The notes: generated by a model not told the origin, from the letters alone. 64,000 bases of DNA from Corynebacterium faecale (GCF_030408735.1 NZ_CP047204.1:124001-188000); one strand, 5' to 3'. Positions 37,901 through 46,987 are shown, counted from the first letter of the stretch. Translations and numbers: made by a program.

Positions 37901-38411
37901 GCAGATCCCCGACATCGGCGGCGGGGATGTCCAGGAGGACTTCGCCGCGTACCACCACATCCAGGTTGCCGTCGATGGTGCGCACAAAGAGGCCACGGTT
38001 CGTGGCATCGGTGCTGTCCATCGGCAGTGTTCCGAAGATGAGTGACTGCCCGTTGTTGAGGTTATCCAACGTCGACAACGGAATGGTCGCATCAAGCGAC
38101 TGGGGAGCGTAGGCGATCAACGGGGCGTTGATGCTGGACAGCTCCTCGTTCTGCGGCCAGGACAAGGATGACTGCACCTGGTTGACCGGCATGAACGGCG
38201 TGAGCACAAACATCAACATGCCCAGGAGACCGGCGCCGATGGCGAGCTTCTTCAACCATCCGGGCGCGACCTTCACGGGACGGCCGACCGGGCTGGAGCC
38301 CGCGGCACCCTGTTCTTTTTTCGACACAACTACTTCCGACACAGGCAACGAGTCTACGGTATGGGCGCGGTAACTTCCGCTTTCACGTCCGTCACGTGAG
38401 GTATCACTCAT
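34941..38411 (-). CDS. embC: Arabinofuranosyltransferase Emb
   Basis: 1156 aa (ATG 38411; a GTG at 38414 is an alternative). Corynebacteria keep a single Emb, the ethambutol target family, which extends arabinan of arabinogalactan with decaprenyl-phospho-arabinose on the outer face of the membrane. Seen: N-terminal cytoplasmic tail, first helix, jelly-roll domain (about 60-270), then about 12 helices starting at residue 240, the GT-C active-site NTSDDGFIMTMARVSH, and a large C-terminal carbohydrate-binding domain ending RSGLWNPGSMKVD. The start overlaps the aftA stop by 8 nt. Confidence 0.95.
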   Translation of the reverse strand: MSDTSRDGRESGSYRAHTVDSLPVSEVVVSKKEQGAAGSSPVGRPVKVAPGWLKKLAIGAGLLGMLMFVLTPFMPVNQVQSSLSWPQNEELSSINAPLIAYAPQSLDATIPLSTLDNLNNGQSLIFGTLPMDSTDATNRGLFVRTIDGNLDVVVRGEVLLDIPAADVGDLPGGAILEISSGEENTTAEITGTSYFGETEADSRPQVTGVYTELVDDSPTHSSLVADGLTVDMEVNSRYTSSPSVIKYIVMWTGLLLTVVALWTLHRMDILDGRKVHRFLPAKWYRVKPLDGVVAFVLTFWHFFGANTSDDGFIMTMARVSHNADYMANYYRWFGVPESPFGAPFYDLLSLMAYVSTASIWLRLPALISAFIIWFVLSREVLPRLGARIDGRRVAHWSAAMLFLAFWLPYNNGLRPEPIIAATALLAWVSFERSIASSRLLPAAIGTILATIALGAGPTGLIAVAALLVSLSSLIRILYRRLPLFNAGPGASRGSVFTGVMAMLAPFLASGTAILIAVFGDQTWATVMESIAVRSEKGPSLSWYNEYVRYQTLFEQTVDGSFTRRFGVIMMIACLAIVVACILRYGRVPGSARGPALRLTLVLFGTMFFMMFTPTKWTHHFGVYAGLGAALAGLAAVGLSYVAVKSPRMRTISVGVFLFLFAFALAGTNGWWYTSSYSVPWWDKTIQINGIEASTVVMIIAVLVLLAGAIQSFVKDVKVAQAETQHTMGEFRSEEAAKVARASRFKGLLASPIALISAAVVLVSMGSMGKAFADQYPNYSVGLGNIRALGGQTCGLAADAMLETNSNDSFLAPVNSSLGESLESDTVRGFSAFGIPPYINQDQASTTSVGAIADSLDEDTSGSDDASGQATGTTGGLRADVGINGSTARLPFDLDYTQVPVVGSWTDGTQVPAQITTDWYELPEATEEAPIIVVSAAGRVEHFDINGILQSGQSVLLEYGTLSADGEVSDIGERMMYDIGPEPSWRNLRLPIDALPEEADVIRIVAIDDNLDPDQWVAVTPPRVPNLDSLDNIIGSEAPGLLDWAVGLQFPCQRTFDHYAGITEIPEYRISPDHGGKSTLSPFMDWAGGGAMGTAEAVNVSYVIPSYLKNDWGRDWGSIERYELRTNSRGETPNVAEAELETIQRSGLWNPGSMKVD

Positions 38412-40494
38412 CACGCGTCACCACCACGAACGGCCCGATCTGCTCGACCTGCCACGGGGCACCATCGGCCACAAACACCTGCGGATTGAAGAACACGCCC
38501 CGGAAACGCACATTCGGATTATTGGGGTAGATGTCCTCCGCGAGGTCATATTTCCAGCCGGCCGCACCCTGGCCCTCATCGCCCCGGCCCACATCTTCCG
38601 CATCGCCCCGGAGGATGAACACCTCAGGGCCCGCCCACTCGGAACCGTCGATCGCGGCGGCGAAATCAGCAGGGTCCGACAGCTCATCCCAGCTCTCCAC
38701 CGCCCAGCCTTCGATCGTGGCATTGCGCTTGCCGAATTCCCCCAATGGATTCGCATAATGCGAGGTGAACGCCTGGAAACCGCGATAGGGGTTATAGGAC
38801 ATGAAGTTCAGTTCATCGGTGAGCACGATGGTGTCAGACGGGTGAAAACCCTCCTCCTGCAGATGCGCGTCGATCTCACCGTAGTACTGCGCCGACCCCG
38901 CCGGGTAGAGGTCCGCGCGTTCGCCATAACCGTCCGTATCCGTATAGGCAAGGTCGATCGCGTGCGCATTGCGCTGCGGGATATTCTGGGCATAATTCAG
39001 ACCGCCCGCGAGCACCAGCACGATGAGGATGGTGGTGGTGTTGCTTGCCACCCTCGGCGTGATCCGGTTGGGGTACAGCATGTAGATCCCGGCCAGCAGG
39101 AAATCAGCGATCCCCAGCACACCTGCTGTGGTCAGCATCAGCACCACGAGGGTATCCAGGCGGAAACCCAGCAAGGTGGAGCCAAGGAGCGTGCTCATCA
39201 TCGAGGCGATGATCCAGCCGTAGAACACAATGAGCGCGATCTGCATGGACTGCACCACCGGATCCGAACGGCGCACCACCAGATAGACCAGCCCAATGAT
39301 GCTCAGCAGCCCGAGCATGCTCGGCGCGAGAAACGGCAGCGGCAGCTGGGTGCCCTCCATCGGCAGATAATGCATGGCGGTATCACCACTTTGCTCCGCG
39401 CCCCCGGCGCTGGCGAGCAGGAACGGGCCCCAGGTGATCAGCGCGATGCTTATCGACGCAACCCCCAACACCGTCAACCACACCACTGGTTTCCAACTTC
39501 GTTTCAGAGTCAGGAACACCACCGCGGTGACCACCACGACCGACAACGCGATGGCCGCCGTGAACAGTGTGTAGAACGTGGCGGAGAACCCCAGGAACAG
39601 GATGCCGCCGATGAGCGCGAACTTTTTGCCCCGGAGAATGCCCGGGGTCAGGGCCACCATGGCAGGGATCCCCATCGCGACCAGCGCGGCATAGGGCTCA
39701 TCCGGGCTCATCACCAGGATCACGCAGGTGGTGACGATGGCGATGCCCGTGGCCACCGGCAGGGAACCAACCAGACGCTGCCACACCGGAACCAACACCG
39801 CACCGCCGATGGCCAGGGAGATGATCGACCACGGTTGGAAGACTTCCCACCCGGGGATATCCAGGAGATTGGCCAGACGGCCACCGAACCAGAACCACAA
39901 CGGCGGGTAGTAGGTGGGGATGTCCACATAGTTCATGTCGGTGATGGCGATATCATCCGCCAACCGGGTCAGGTACTGGGTGCGGAAGCCCTGATCAACG
40001 CTGATGCCATCCAGGTAGAGCCGGGTGGCTGACAGCGGGATGGCCAGCACTGCCACCACGAGCGCCGCGGGGCTGAGATAGGCCACGAGGTAGGTCAACA
40101 CCCTGCGCCACATCGGGCGGGGGACCTTCTGTAGAACACCGCCATTTTGTCGAGAGCTGGCGAAATGTTCATCGCGGATCCATAACCACATCAGGACACC
40201 CAGGATCATCAGCACCACCACGATGGTGGCTGAAGCCAATGCACGCGTGACCATCGAGGAACCGAAGGCCGGCAGACTGGTTTGCTTCAACACCAGCCAC
40301 GATACGAGTGTGAACACAAAGGCTCCCACCGCTGCCAGGACGATGGACACCACGGTGCGGCCATTATCCAACCGGTCCGGGTAGAAGTCATGGACCTGGA
40401 CGGCGGAGCTGCCGTGCCCACCGGAGGTGGGCAGCGTCTGCGTCCTGGGGGTGTCAGCCTTCCCGGCCCCATGGTGTTCGGCGGAGTTCTTCAT
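38404..40494 (-). CDS. aftA: Galactan 5-O-arabinofuranosyltransferase AftA
   Basis: 696 aa from the ATG at 40494. It adds the first arabinofuranose to galactan from decaprenyl-phospho-arabinose. About 11 helices, a Ser/Gly-rich cytoplasmic N-terminus (TLPTSGGHGSSAVQ), the DDIAITDMNYVDIPTYYPPLWFW loop typical of AftA (N-terminal acidic motif DD), and a C-terminal periplasmic domain of about 180 aa. It overlaps emb and lies 154 nt downstream of dprE2 on the same strand. Confidence 0.93.
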   Translation of the reverse strand: MKNSAEHHGAGKADTPRTQTLPTSGGHGSSAVQVHDFYPDRLDNGRTVVSIVLAAVGAFVFTLVSWLVLKQTSLPAFGSSMVTRALASATIVVVLMILGVLMWLWIRDEHFASSRQNGGVLQKVPRPMWRRVLTYLVAYLSPAALVVAVLAIPLSATRLYLDGISVDQGFRTQYLTRLADDIAITDMNYVDIPTYYPPLWFWFGGRLANLLDIPGWEVFQPWSIISLAIGGAVLVPVWQRLVGSLPVATGIAIVTTCVILVMSPDEPYAALVAMGIPAMVALTPGILRGKKFALIGGILFLGFSATFYTLFTAAIALSVVVVTAVVFLTLKRSWKPVVWLTVLGVASISIALITWGPFLLASAGGAEQSGDTAMHYLPMEGTQLPLPFLAPSMLGLLSIIGLVYLVVRRSDPVVQSMQIALIVFYGWIIASMMSTLLGSTLLGFRLDTLVVLMLTTAGVLGIADFLLAGIYMLYPNRITPRVASNTTTILIVLVLAGGLNYAQNIPQRNAHAIDLAYTDTDGYGERADLYPAGSAQYYGEIDAHLQEEGFHPSDTIVLTDELNFMSYNPYRGFQAFTSHYANPLGEFGKRNATIEGWAVESWDELSDPADFAAAIDGSEWAGPEVFILRGDAEDVGRGDEGQGAAGWKYDLAEDIYPNNPNVRFRGVFFNPQVFVADGAPWQVEQIGPFVVVTRDE

Positions 40495-40551
40495 GAATAG
40501 AAGTCTTTCACATCGGGTGGACAAACATGGGAATGGATCAGTAGCGCAAAT

Positions 40552-40621
40552 GCAACAAACCCGCTGATCGGAGAACACGCCCGTGAATCAACGGGCGGTA
40601 TCTCCGATCAGCGGGTTGTTG
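40552..40621. terminator. Long composite hairpin between dprE2 and aftA
   Basis: AACCCGCTGATCGGAGA (40558-40574) pairs perfectly over 17 bp with TCTCCGATCAGCGGGTT (40601-40617). Flanking CAAC/GTTG extends the stem past a one-base bulge, and an inner GCCCGT/ACGGGC forms a second stem. No T-run follows on either strand, so it could be a stabilised 3' end, an attenuator of aftA or a regulator site. It lies in the 153-nt dprE2-aftA gap. Confidence 0.7.
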
Positions 40622-40647
40622 AGGCGAACACTCTCCGCGAAAAACCT

Positions 40648-41409
40648 CTAGAAAGGCAGCTTGCGGAAGATTGCGCGTGGAATGAACTGGAAGGCCAGTG
40701 AGACATACTCAAACAGTGGGTGGACATAGATGATGTCCTTCTTCTCCACGACAGCCTTGTAGATGGCCTCGGCGACATCCTCACGGTTCACCGTCAGTGG
40801 TGCCTCACCGGCATCGGCGCTCATCTTGGTGCGGACCTGGCCTGCACGCACGACAAGCACGCTGGCACCCGAGTCACGGAGGGCCTCACCGAGCTGGGTG
40901 TAGAAGCCGTCGAAGCCCGCCTTGGCGGAGCCGTAGACGAAGTTGGAGCGGCGCACACGCTGCCCGGCCACCGAAGACATGGCCACGATGGTGCCATGGC
41001 CCTGAGCTTCCATCTTGCGGCCCAGGAGCACACCCACGGACACGCCGGCGGTGTAGTTCACAGACACGGCGCTCACGGCCTCGGCCTGATCACGCCACTG
41101 AACCTCATTGTCACCGAGCACACCGAAGGCCACCACGGCCACGTCCACGTCACCTTCAGCGAAGGCAGCATCAATGGCGGCGGGGTGGGATGAGGGATCG
41201 AGTGCATCGAAGTCGACGACCTTGACGGTGTCAGCGCCGGCGGCCTTGATCTGGGCGACGGCGGCCTCGATGCGAGGGGAGTCCTTACGGGCTGCGAGGG
41301 TGACATTGGAGCCACCCTGCTGGAGGAAACGTTCCACGATCGCGATTCCGATCTCGGAGGTTCCGCCGAGAAGGAGGATGTTCTGGGCTTTGCCCACAGC
41401 GTTCAGCAT
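40648..41409 (-). CDS. dprE2: Decaprenylphosphoryl-2-keto-beta-D-erythro-pentose reductase DprE2
   Basis: 253 aa short-chain dehydrogenase: NADH-binding LLLGGTSEIGIAIVERFL, VVAFGVLGDN, catalytic Ser in AMSSVAGQRVRRSNFVYGSAKAGFDGF (Tyr-x3-Lys, YGSAK). It completes epimerisation of decaprenyl-phospho-ribose to decaprenyl-phospho-arabinose, with DprE1, supplying donor for AftA and Emb. It begins 20 nt after dprE1 stops. Confidence 0.95.
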   Translation of the reverse strand: MLNAVGKAQNILLLGGTSEIGIAIVERFLQQGGSNVTLAARKDSPRIEAAVAQIKAAGADTVKVVDFDALDPSSHPAAIDAAFAEGDVDVAVVAFGVLGDNEVQWRDQAEAVSAVSVNYTAGVSVGVLLGRKMEAQGHGTIVAMSSVAGQRVRRSNFVYGSAKAGFDGFYTQLGEALRDSGASVLVVRAGQVRTKMSADAGEAPLTVNREDVAEAIYKAVVEKKDIIYVHPLFEYVSLAFQFIPRAIFRKLPF

Positions 41410-41428
41410 TTACTTACGTTCCTTAAAA

Positions 41429-42895
41429 CTAGTGCAGCTCGAGTCGGCGGGACATGTCGGAGGCGAAGACACCGGTGGGGTCGATCTCATTGCGGGTCTT
41501 CAACCAGCCTTCCATGCCCGGGTACATGGCATGGAAGTTCTCCGCGGAGGTGCGGGACTCCTTGGCCAGGTACAGGCGGCCACCGAATTCCATGACGCGC
41601 TTGTCCAGATCGTCCAGGAAGGCACCCAGACCCGGTCGGATCGGGAAGTCCACGCAGACGTTCCAACCCGGCATCGGGTAGGACAGGGGCCCGCGGTTGC
41701 CGGGGCCGAACAGTTTGAACACGTTCAGTGCGGAATAGTGGCCGGACTTCTGCATGTCGCGGATGATGTCCTTGAAGGCATCGACGGCCTCCATGGGCAC
41801 CACGAACTGATACTGGAGGAATCCCTTGGATCCATAACCGCGGTTCCACTCGCCGATGAGATCCAGTGGCTGGTAGAACTGCGTCAGGTTCTTCACCTGG
41901 TGACGCGCAGGGGAACCCATGGCGTAATAAGCTTCGCCGATCGCCATGAGGCTGAGCTTGTTCATGGTCCAGGACGGGAAGATGTCCGGCACGGTCATCA
42001 ACTGTGGTGCATTGAACTTCAGGGGATCCTTGGCCAGCTTGGGGGAGAGTTCCTCCAGCTGCGCCAGGGTGGCCAGGGAGCCACGGGAGATGGTGGAGCG
42101 CCCCAGTTTCGGTTCCGGGGAGATCACATCGAACCATGCGGAGGAGTACGTGTAGTTGTGCTCAGATCCGTCAGAGTGGAACTCAACGGTTTCATTCAGG
42201 TTGCTGGTGCGATCGGTGTCTGCGATGAAGTACGCGGTTTCCGTCTTGGTCATGCGCACGCACGCACGGACGATGATGCCGGTCAGTCCCATGCCGCCGA
42301 CGGTTGCCCAGAACAGGGTGCCGTCTGGATCCTCTGCGGTGCCCTCCGGCTCCAGGTGCAGGATGCGACCGTCCGCGACCAGCAGTTCCATGGAGACCAC
42401 GTGGTCACCGAAGGAACCTGCGGAGTGGTGGTTTTTGCCGTGGATATCGGGTCCGATGGCACCACCGATGGTCACCTGGCGGGTGCCGGGCAGAACGGGA
42501 ATCCACAGGCCGTAGGGGAGTGCGGCCTTCATCAGCTGATCCAGGGTGACACCGCCATCCACGTCCACGATGGCGGATTCCGGGTCGATCGAGTGGATCT
42601 TGTTCAACTGCTGCATGTCGATGACGAGGCCACCGGCGTTCTGTGCAGGATCTCCATAGGAGCGTCCCATGCCACGGGGGATCACACCGCGCCTGAGGTA
42701 GGCAGGCTTGGAATCGTTCTGTTCCGCAACCCGACGGACCGCCTCGACGATCACGTCGAGATCCGGGGTGGAGAGAACTTCAGCGGTGGTGGGGGCGGTA
42801 CGGCCCCAGCCGGTCAGTGTGTGGGCTTCTAGTGGAAGGGCTCCGGGGGCACCGGCCGAAGCGCCGGTGCTGGACGTGCCGTTAGAACTGTTCAT
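41429..42895 (-). CDS. dprE1: Decaprenylphosphoryl-beta-D-ribose oxidase DprE1
   Basis: 488 aa. FAD-binding PP-loop domain with [22 protein letters not shown] and [21 protein letters not shown]. It carries the substrate-domain sequence [24 protein letters not shown], including Cys414 in NVCVDFP, the residue that benzothiazinones modify in the mycobacterial enzyme (Cys387). It oxidises decaprenyl-phospho-ribose to the 2-keto form. The first 25 residues are a Ser/Gly-rich tail. First gene of the arabinan operon on this strand; the 218-nt upstream gap (42896-43113) holds its promoter. Confidence 0.96.
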   Translation of the reverse strand: MNSSNGTSSTGASAGAPGALPLEAHTLTGWGRTAPTTAEVLSTPDLDVIVEAVRRVAEQNDSKPAYLRRGVIPRGMGRSYGDPAQNAGGLVIDMQQLNKIHSIDPESAIVDVDGGVTLDQLMKAALPYGLWIPVLPGTRQVTIGGAIGPDIHGKNHHSAGSFGDHVVSMELLVADGRILHLEPEGTAEDPDGTLFWATVGGMGLTGIIVRACVRMTKTETAYFIADTDRTSNLNETVEFHSDGSEHNYTYSSAWFDVISPEPKLGRSTISRGSLATLAQLEELSPKLAKDPLKFNAPQLMTVPDIFPSWTMNKLSLMAIGEAYYAMGSPARHQVKNLTQFYQPLDLIGEWNRGYGSKGFLQYQFVVPMEAVDAFKDIIRDMQKSGHYSALNVFKLFGPGNRGPLSYPMPGWNVCVDFPIRPGLGAFLDDLDKRVMEFGGRLYLAKESRTSAENFHAMYPGMEGWLKTRNEIDPTGVFASDMSRRLELH

Positions 42896-43113
42896 CGGCT
42901 ACCAAGGTTACCCCGCTTCAACCGTCATGACCGTCGCTGCGATGTGATTCTCGACAGGTATTACCACAATCCCCCGCAGGCCCCTGCTGACATCACTCCC
43001 ACGAATGGGGGCTATAACTGCAGTGGGTCATTACCTATTTATCTGCGGGGCGTCGAGGAGGTACACGTTTGGGGACTTAATGTGATCTTGATTACTGCCG
43101 ATCGTCTCCGGCG

Positions 43114-44025
43114 TTAGACCAGGTCTTTCTCCTCCAACCACTGCGAGGCGATGGTCGATGCCGACGACTGGTCGGTGACACTCTGGGAATTGAGGGACAG
43201 CAGTTCCTCGGAGGTCAGCGCAGCACTGATCTCATTGATGATGTCCCGGGCACCCTCATCCAGTGCGTCGCTGGCCACCGGCACCACATGGGAGGCCAGG
43301 AACATGCCATCCGGATCCTCTAAGACCACCAGGTCATTGTCCTGGATGGTCGGATCGCCGGTATAGATGATGGCGAACTGCACATCGCCGTCGTTGAGCG
43401 CCTTGATGGTCAGGGGACCGCCACCGTCCTCGATCGGGGTGAATCCGGCGTCGATGCCGTAGTTGTCCATCAACCCCACGGGTCCGTTGGGGCGGGTTTC
43501 AGCCTCGGAGTTCGCACCCAGGACGATGGGGCCCGGGATGTTGGCCAGGTCCGGGATGCTGGTGAGGTTGTATTCCTCTGCCAGGGCCCGGGTCACCACA
43601 TAAGCGTCCTGGTCGGTGGCGGGGGCATCGTCGAGGATGGTGAGGCCGTCGGGTGCGGCGTCGACAAGCTCCGTATGCACCTCAGCGCCCAGGCGCGCCT
43701 GCGTGTCCGGCTGCCAGTACTGCAGCAGTGGCCCGGAGTATTCCGGGAAGAGGTCAACCGTGCCGCTCTCCACCTCGCCCATGTAGACCTCGCGCTGGCC
43801 GATGCGGAAATCGCGCTCCACCTGGTAATCAGCGGCCTCGAGCGCCTGCGCGTAGAGCTCCGCGATGATCTCATTGGAGTAGTAGTCCTGTGATCCCACC
43901 ACGATGGCGTCACCGGAGGCATCATCAGTGCCTTCTATCGTGTCTGAGGAACCACAAGCAACCAACAGGGCACCGGCGAGGCTCACTGTGCTCACTGCGA
44001 TCCCGGTACGAAACAGTGTCTTCAT
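43114..44025 (-). CDS. Osmolyte/quaternary-amine ABC importer, substrate-binding lipoprotein
   Basis: 303 aa from the ATG at 44023-44025. Signal peptide with lipobox LVACG. The mature domain is an OpuAC/QAT-type binder (IVVGSQDYYSNEIIAELYAQALEAADYQVERDFRIGQREVYMGEVESGTVDLFPEYSGPLLQYW). The family binds glycine betaine, choline, carnitine or proline betaine. The residue set is not enough to name the ligand. A longer open frame to 44847 is antisense/alternate-frame overlap with the permease gene. Confidence 0.9.
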   Translation of the reverse strand: MKTLFRTGIAVSTVSLAGALLVACGSSDTIEGTDDASGDAIVVGSQDYYSNEIIAELYAQALEAADYQVERDFRIGQREVYMGEVESGTVDLFPEYSGPLLQYWQPDTQARLGAEVHTELVDAAPDGLTILDDAPATDQDAYVVTRALAEEYNLTSIPDLANIPGPIVLGANSEAETRPNGPVGLMDNYGIDAGFTPIEDGGGPLTIKALNDGDVQFAIIYTGDPTIQDNDLVVLEDPDGMFLASHVVPVASDALDEGARDIINEISAALTSEELLSLNSQSVTDQSSASTIASQWLEEKDLV

Positions 44026-44684
44026 GACTGACCTTTCAGTAGTTTCCTGGTGTGCAGGATGAAGGAGAAAACAGTTTCCAGCAGGAGTGCCAGCGCGATA
44101 ACCAGCAACGCGCCGCCGATCATCTCGCCATAATCCCGGGTTTTCAGTCCCGAGAAGATATATCTGCCGAATCCCACATCCGCGGTGTAGGCAGCCAGCG
44201 TGGCCGTGGCCACCACCTGCACAACGGCGGAACGTATCCCACCGATGATCAACGGGGATGCCAACGGCAACTCCACTGAACGGATGATCTGAAACTCCGA
44301 CATCCCGATGGCCCGGGCTGCCTTCACTGTGATCGCCTCCACACTGGTCACCCCAGAATAGGCGCCGGCGAGCAGCGGTGGGGCAGCTAGGACAATGAGG
44401 GCGATCATGGGGGCAGTCACACCGATGCCGATCCACAGGCCGAGCAGTGTGAGAAGCCCCAGGGTGGGAATGGCACGACCGGCACCGACGATGGCGGACA
44501 CCAGATTTCCGCCCACCCTGTAATGCCCGATGAGCACTCCCAGCGGGATCGCGATGGCTGCGGCGATAGTCACCACCACCAGCGTCACCGCCAGGTGTTC
44601 CACCAGACGCTGCGGTATTGATCCCGCCCCGGACCATTCCGCCGGATCCGATAACCACGCCCAGGTGACGTTCAGCAGTTCCAT
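44022..44684 (-). CDS. ABC importer permease (OpuC/ProW type)
   Basis: 220 aa, about six helices, with the EAA-type cytoplasmic loop (TVKAARAIGMSEFQIIRSVELPLASPLIIGGIRSA). Overlaps the binding-protein gene by 4 nt and its neighbour permease by 1 nt, forming a tight four-gene operon. Partner of the second permease, giving a heterodimeric channel. Confidence 0.9.
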   Translation of the reverse strand: MELLNVTWAWLSDPAEWSGAGSIPQRLVEHLAVTLVVVTIAAAIAIPLGVLIGHYRVGGNLVSAIVGAGRAIPTLGLLTLLGLWIGIGVTAPMIALIVLAAPPLLAGAYSGVTSVEAITVKAARAIGMSEFQIIRSVELPLASPLIIGGIRSAVVQVVATATLAAYTADVGFGRYIFSGLKTRDYGEMIGGALLVIALALLLETVFSFILHTRKLLKGQS

Positions 44685-45349
44685 CAGTGGGCCCCTTGTT
44701 TCGCCGCAGAATGGGACTCAGCGGCTTTGGACCAGGGCAGCAATATCCGCTGAGCCAGGACACAGCAGGCATCAAGAAGCAGCGCCAGGGCGATGGTGAG
44801 CACCACACCGGTGACCACCTCTGAGACGATCCCGCGTTGGAAACCATCGGTGAACAGGGTGCCCAGGCTCTGGATACCCACCACGGAGCCCACCGTCACC
44901 AGACTGACGGTGCTGACCACCACCACGCGCAGGCCGGCGATGATGACCGGCAGGGCCAGGGGGAATTCCACCGACCAGAATCTACGGGCCGTGGAGAAGC
45001 CAATGGCGGTGGCTGCCCTGGTTACGTGGGTAGGAACAGATGCGAAGCCATCAGCGACTGTGCGCGTCAGAATCGCCACGCCATAGATGGTCAGCACCGC
45101 GATCATGGTCATCGGCGACCGCAGGCCGGTGCCGAACACCACCGGGATCAGCACGAATAACGGTAGGGAAGGGATGGCGTAGAGGACACCGACCACTGGC
45201 AGCAGGGCCCCACCGATCCGCCACCGGTGCGCCGTCCATCCCAGCGGGATTGCGATGATCAGACTGAGCAGCACGGCGGGGAGGGTCAACCACAGATGGA
45301 TCCAGGTCAGATCGATCACCCAGGGATAGTTCTGCGATAGCCATTTCAC
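44684..45349 (-). CDS. ABC importer permease (OpuC/ProW type), second subunit
   Basis: 221 aa, about six helices. EAA-like loop with THVTRAATAIGFSTARRFWSVEFPLALPVIIAGLRVVVVSTVSLVTVGSVV, and the N-terminal segment of binding-protein dependent osmolyte permeases. Its stop overlaps the next permease start by one base, and its start overlaps the ATPase stop by 4 nt. Confidence 0.9.
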   Translation of the reverse strand: MKWLSQNYPWVIDLTWIHLWLTLPAVLLSLIIAIPLGWTAHRWRIGGALLPVVGVLYAIPSLPLFVLIPVVFGTGLRSPMTMIAVLTIYGVAILTRTVADGFASVPTHVTRAATAIGFSTARRFWSVEFPLALPVIIAGLRVVVVSTVSLVTVGSVVGIQSLGTLFTDGFQRGIVSEVVTGVVLTIALALLLDACCVLAQRILLPWSKAAESHSAAKQGAH

Positions 45350-46158
45350 TGATCCAGAGCCCCCAGAATCTTTCCGTGGGCATCCACAATCAGCTGTTCA
45401 GAGCCCTCCTGAACCACCCGGAGACTCCGTGTGCCGGAGCCCAGGCCGATGAAATTACGTACGAAATCATCCACGGGGGCGGTGATCAATTCACTCGGGG
45501 TGGCCTCCTGGGCGATGACGCCACCGGGGCGCAGCACCACCACCTTGTCGGCAAGGCTGAACGCCTCATCGATGTCATGGGTGACAAAGAGAATGGTCTT
45601 GCCCAGTTCCCGCTGCAGGCGCGTGACCTCATTTTGTAGGTCAAGGCGCACGATCGGGTCGACGGCCCCGAAGGGTTCATCCATGAGCAGGATGTCCGGC
45701 TCACCCGCCAGTGCCCGGGCCACTCCGACACGCTGCTGCTGGCCGCCTGAGAGCTGCGCTGGATATCGTCTGGCTACCGCTGGATCCAGGCCCACCACCT
45801 CGATGAATTCCAGGGCTTTTCGCCGGGCTGAACTCCGGGATTCCCCCTTCAGCAATGGCACGGTGGCCACGTTGTCCACCACCGTGCGGTGGGGGAGCAA
45901 ACCCCCGGACTGCAGGACATATCCAATGGATCGACGCAGCTGCACCGGATCGGTGTGGGCGACATCGTCGCCATCGATGAGCACCCGGCCGGCAGTAGGA
46001 TCAATCATCCGGTTCACCAGACTCAGCAGGGTGGATTTACCGGAACCACTGGACCCGACCAATACCACCGTGGAATTGTCCTCCACGGTGAAAGACACCT
46101 CATCCACTGCGATGGTGCCATCGGGGTAATGCTTGGATACCGCATCAAAGGTGATCAT
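45346..46158 (-). CDS. ABC importer ATP-binding protein (osmolyte type)
   Basis: 270 aa. Walker A GSSGSGKST, Q-loop YVLQSGGLLPHRTV, signature LSGGQQQR, Walker B ILLMDEPF, and FVTHDIDEA. An accessory C-terminal part of about 50 aa (RSLRVVQEGSEQLIVDAHGKILGALD) is shorter than the paired CBS domains of OpuA-type ATPases, so osmotic sensing by CBS domains is unlikely. First gene of the four-gene importer operon. Confidence 0.92.
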   Translation of the reverse strand: MITFDAVSKHYPDGTIAVDEVSFTVEDNSTVVLVGSSGSGKSTLLSLVNRMIDPTAGRVLIDGDDVAHTDPVQLRRSIGYVLQSGGLLPHRTVVDNVATVPLLKGESRSSARRKALEFIEVVGLDPAVARRYPAQLSGGQQQRVGVARALAGEPDILLMDEPFGAVDPIVRLDLQNEVTRLQRELGKTILFVTHDIDEAFSLADKVVVLRPGGVIAQEATPSELITAPVDDFVRNFIGLGSGTRSLRVVQEGSEQLIVDAHGKILGALDQ

Positions 46159-46178
46159 CCTGCGGCCCTTTCTGTGGT

Positions 46179-46406
46179 CTAGAGATCCATGATCTCGCGC
46201 ATCTCAGCGGGCAGTTCCTCCTGGGAGGTGATGGTGGGGCCATCGTATTCCCGGAGGATCTCATAGACGCGGGAGCGGTCCACGCTGTCCAACAGTGGTA
46301 GTTCCTGGGCGATCATGCGGGTCATCAGATCATCCAGGGGGAGGTTGGTGCGCTCCGCCGCGATATGGGTGGGTGCGTCCTGCTTCTTCTTGAAAATACC
46401 GAACAT
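46179..46406 (-). CDS. Small hypothetical protein
   Basis: 75 aa from the ATG at 46404-46406. Basic start MFGIFKKKQ, then an acidic, helix-rich remainder (LPLDDLMTRMIAQELPLLDSVDRSRVYEILREYDG). No signal peptide. It lies 20 nt upstream of the importer ATPase on the same strand and could be part of that transcript. No family recognised. Confidence 0.6.
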   Translation of the reverse strand: MFGIFKKKQDAPTHIAAERTNLPLDDLMTRMIAQELPLLDSVDRSRVYEILREYDGPTITSQEELPAEMREIMDL

Positions 46407-46429
46407 GCTGACAACGGTACTCTGAAGGC

Positions 46430-46939
46430 ATGGATTCCAGCACCAAGAAGACCGCATCACGGCTCCAGGCAGCCCTCGGTGCCACGCTCGTCGGGACGGG
46501 TGTGGCACTCACTGATTATCTGGACAGCCCACGCCAACGCGCCCTGGCCTATGCCGGGCTCATGGGGGCTGGGGTCGGCGTGATCGGGATGATTCCCCAG
46601 GGTGATGGCAGCAGGTATCTCTTTCCGGAAGACTTCGCCCTGCTCAATGATCAACTGCGTCAGGAGCTCGGTGATCTGGGGGTCACCCCGGGACCGGTCT
46701 CTGATTATGAAGGGATCCGCGGGCCTGTCGCCACCTGGCTGTATGTTGGTCTGTTTCTGCTGTTCACCGCCCTCATCATCCGCCTGGACATGGCTTTCAC
46801 CAAACGTCTCGCACGTGTCCTGAGCAGGCGTGGAGTATCGCGTCCGTATTCAGTCCTGGGCATCTTTTATGCGGCGACAAGCTATGTCACCTGTGAGTTT
46901 GATATGCGGGCACGAAGGGCGTCGCAAAGCGCTGTGTGA
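46430..46939 (+). CDS. Hypothetical membrane protein
   Basis: 169 aa. Helices at about 15-30, 38-55 and 100-120, with a polar loop that holds acidic and Gln residues (PEDFALLNDQLRQELGDLG) and a basic C-terminus. It diverges from the small gene at 46406 with a 23-nt gap, so the two promoters overlap the coding starts. No family recognised. Confidence 0.65.
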   Translation: MDSSTKKTASRLQAALGATLVGTGVALTDYLDSPRQRALAYAGLMGAGVGVIGMIPQGDGSRYLFPEDFALLNDQLRQELGDLGVTPGPVSDYEGIRGPVATWLYVGLFLLFTALIIRLDMAFTKRLARVLSRRGVSRPYSVLGIFYAATSYVTCEFDMRARRASQSAV

Positions 46940-46987
46940 AGCGTGCCGGCCTGAAAAGGCCGGGCAAAAATGACTACGCTGGGGCGC

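Noticed and set aside
38758..40032. 424-codon plus-strand frame opposite aftA
   Set aside because: Antisense shadow with Arg/His/Gln bias and no domain.
41108..42832. 574-codon plus-strand frame across dprE1/dprE2
   Set aside because: Antisense shadow of dprE1 and dprE2. No signal of its own, and the sense genes are certain.
43114..44847. Long frame that would add about 270 residues to the osmolyte-binding protein
   Set aside because: The extension runs through the permease gene in another frame. The lipoprotein start at 44025 has a signal peptide.
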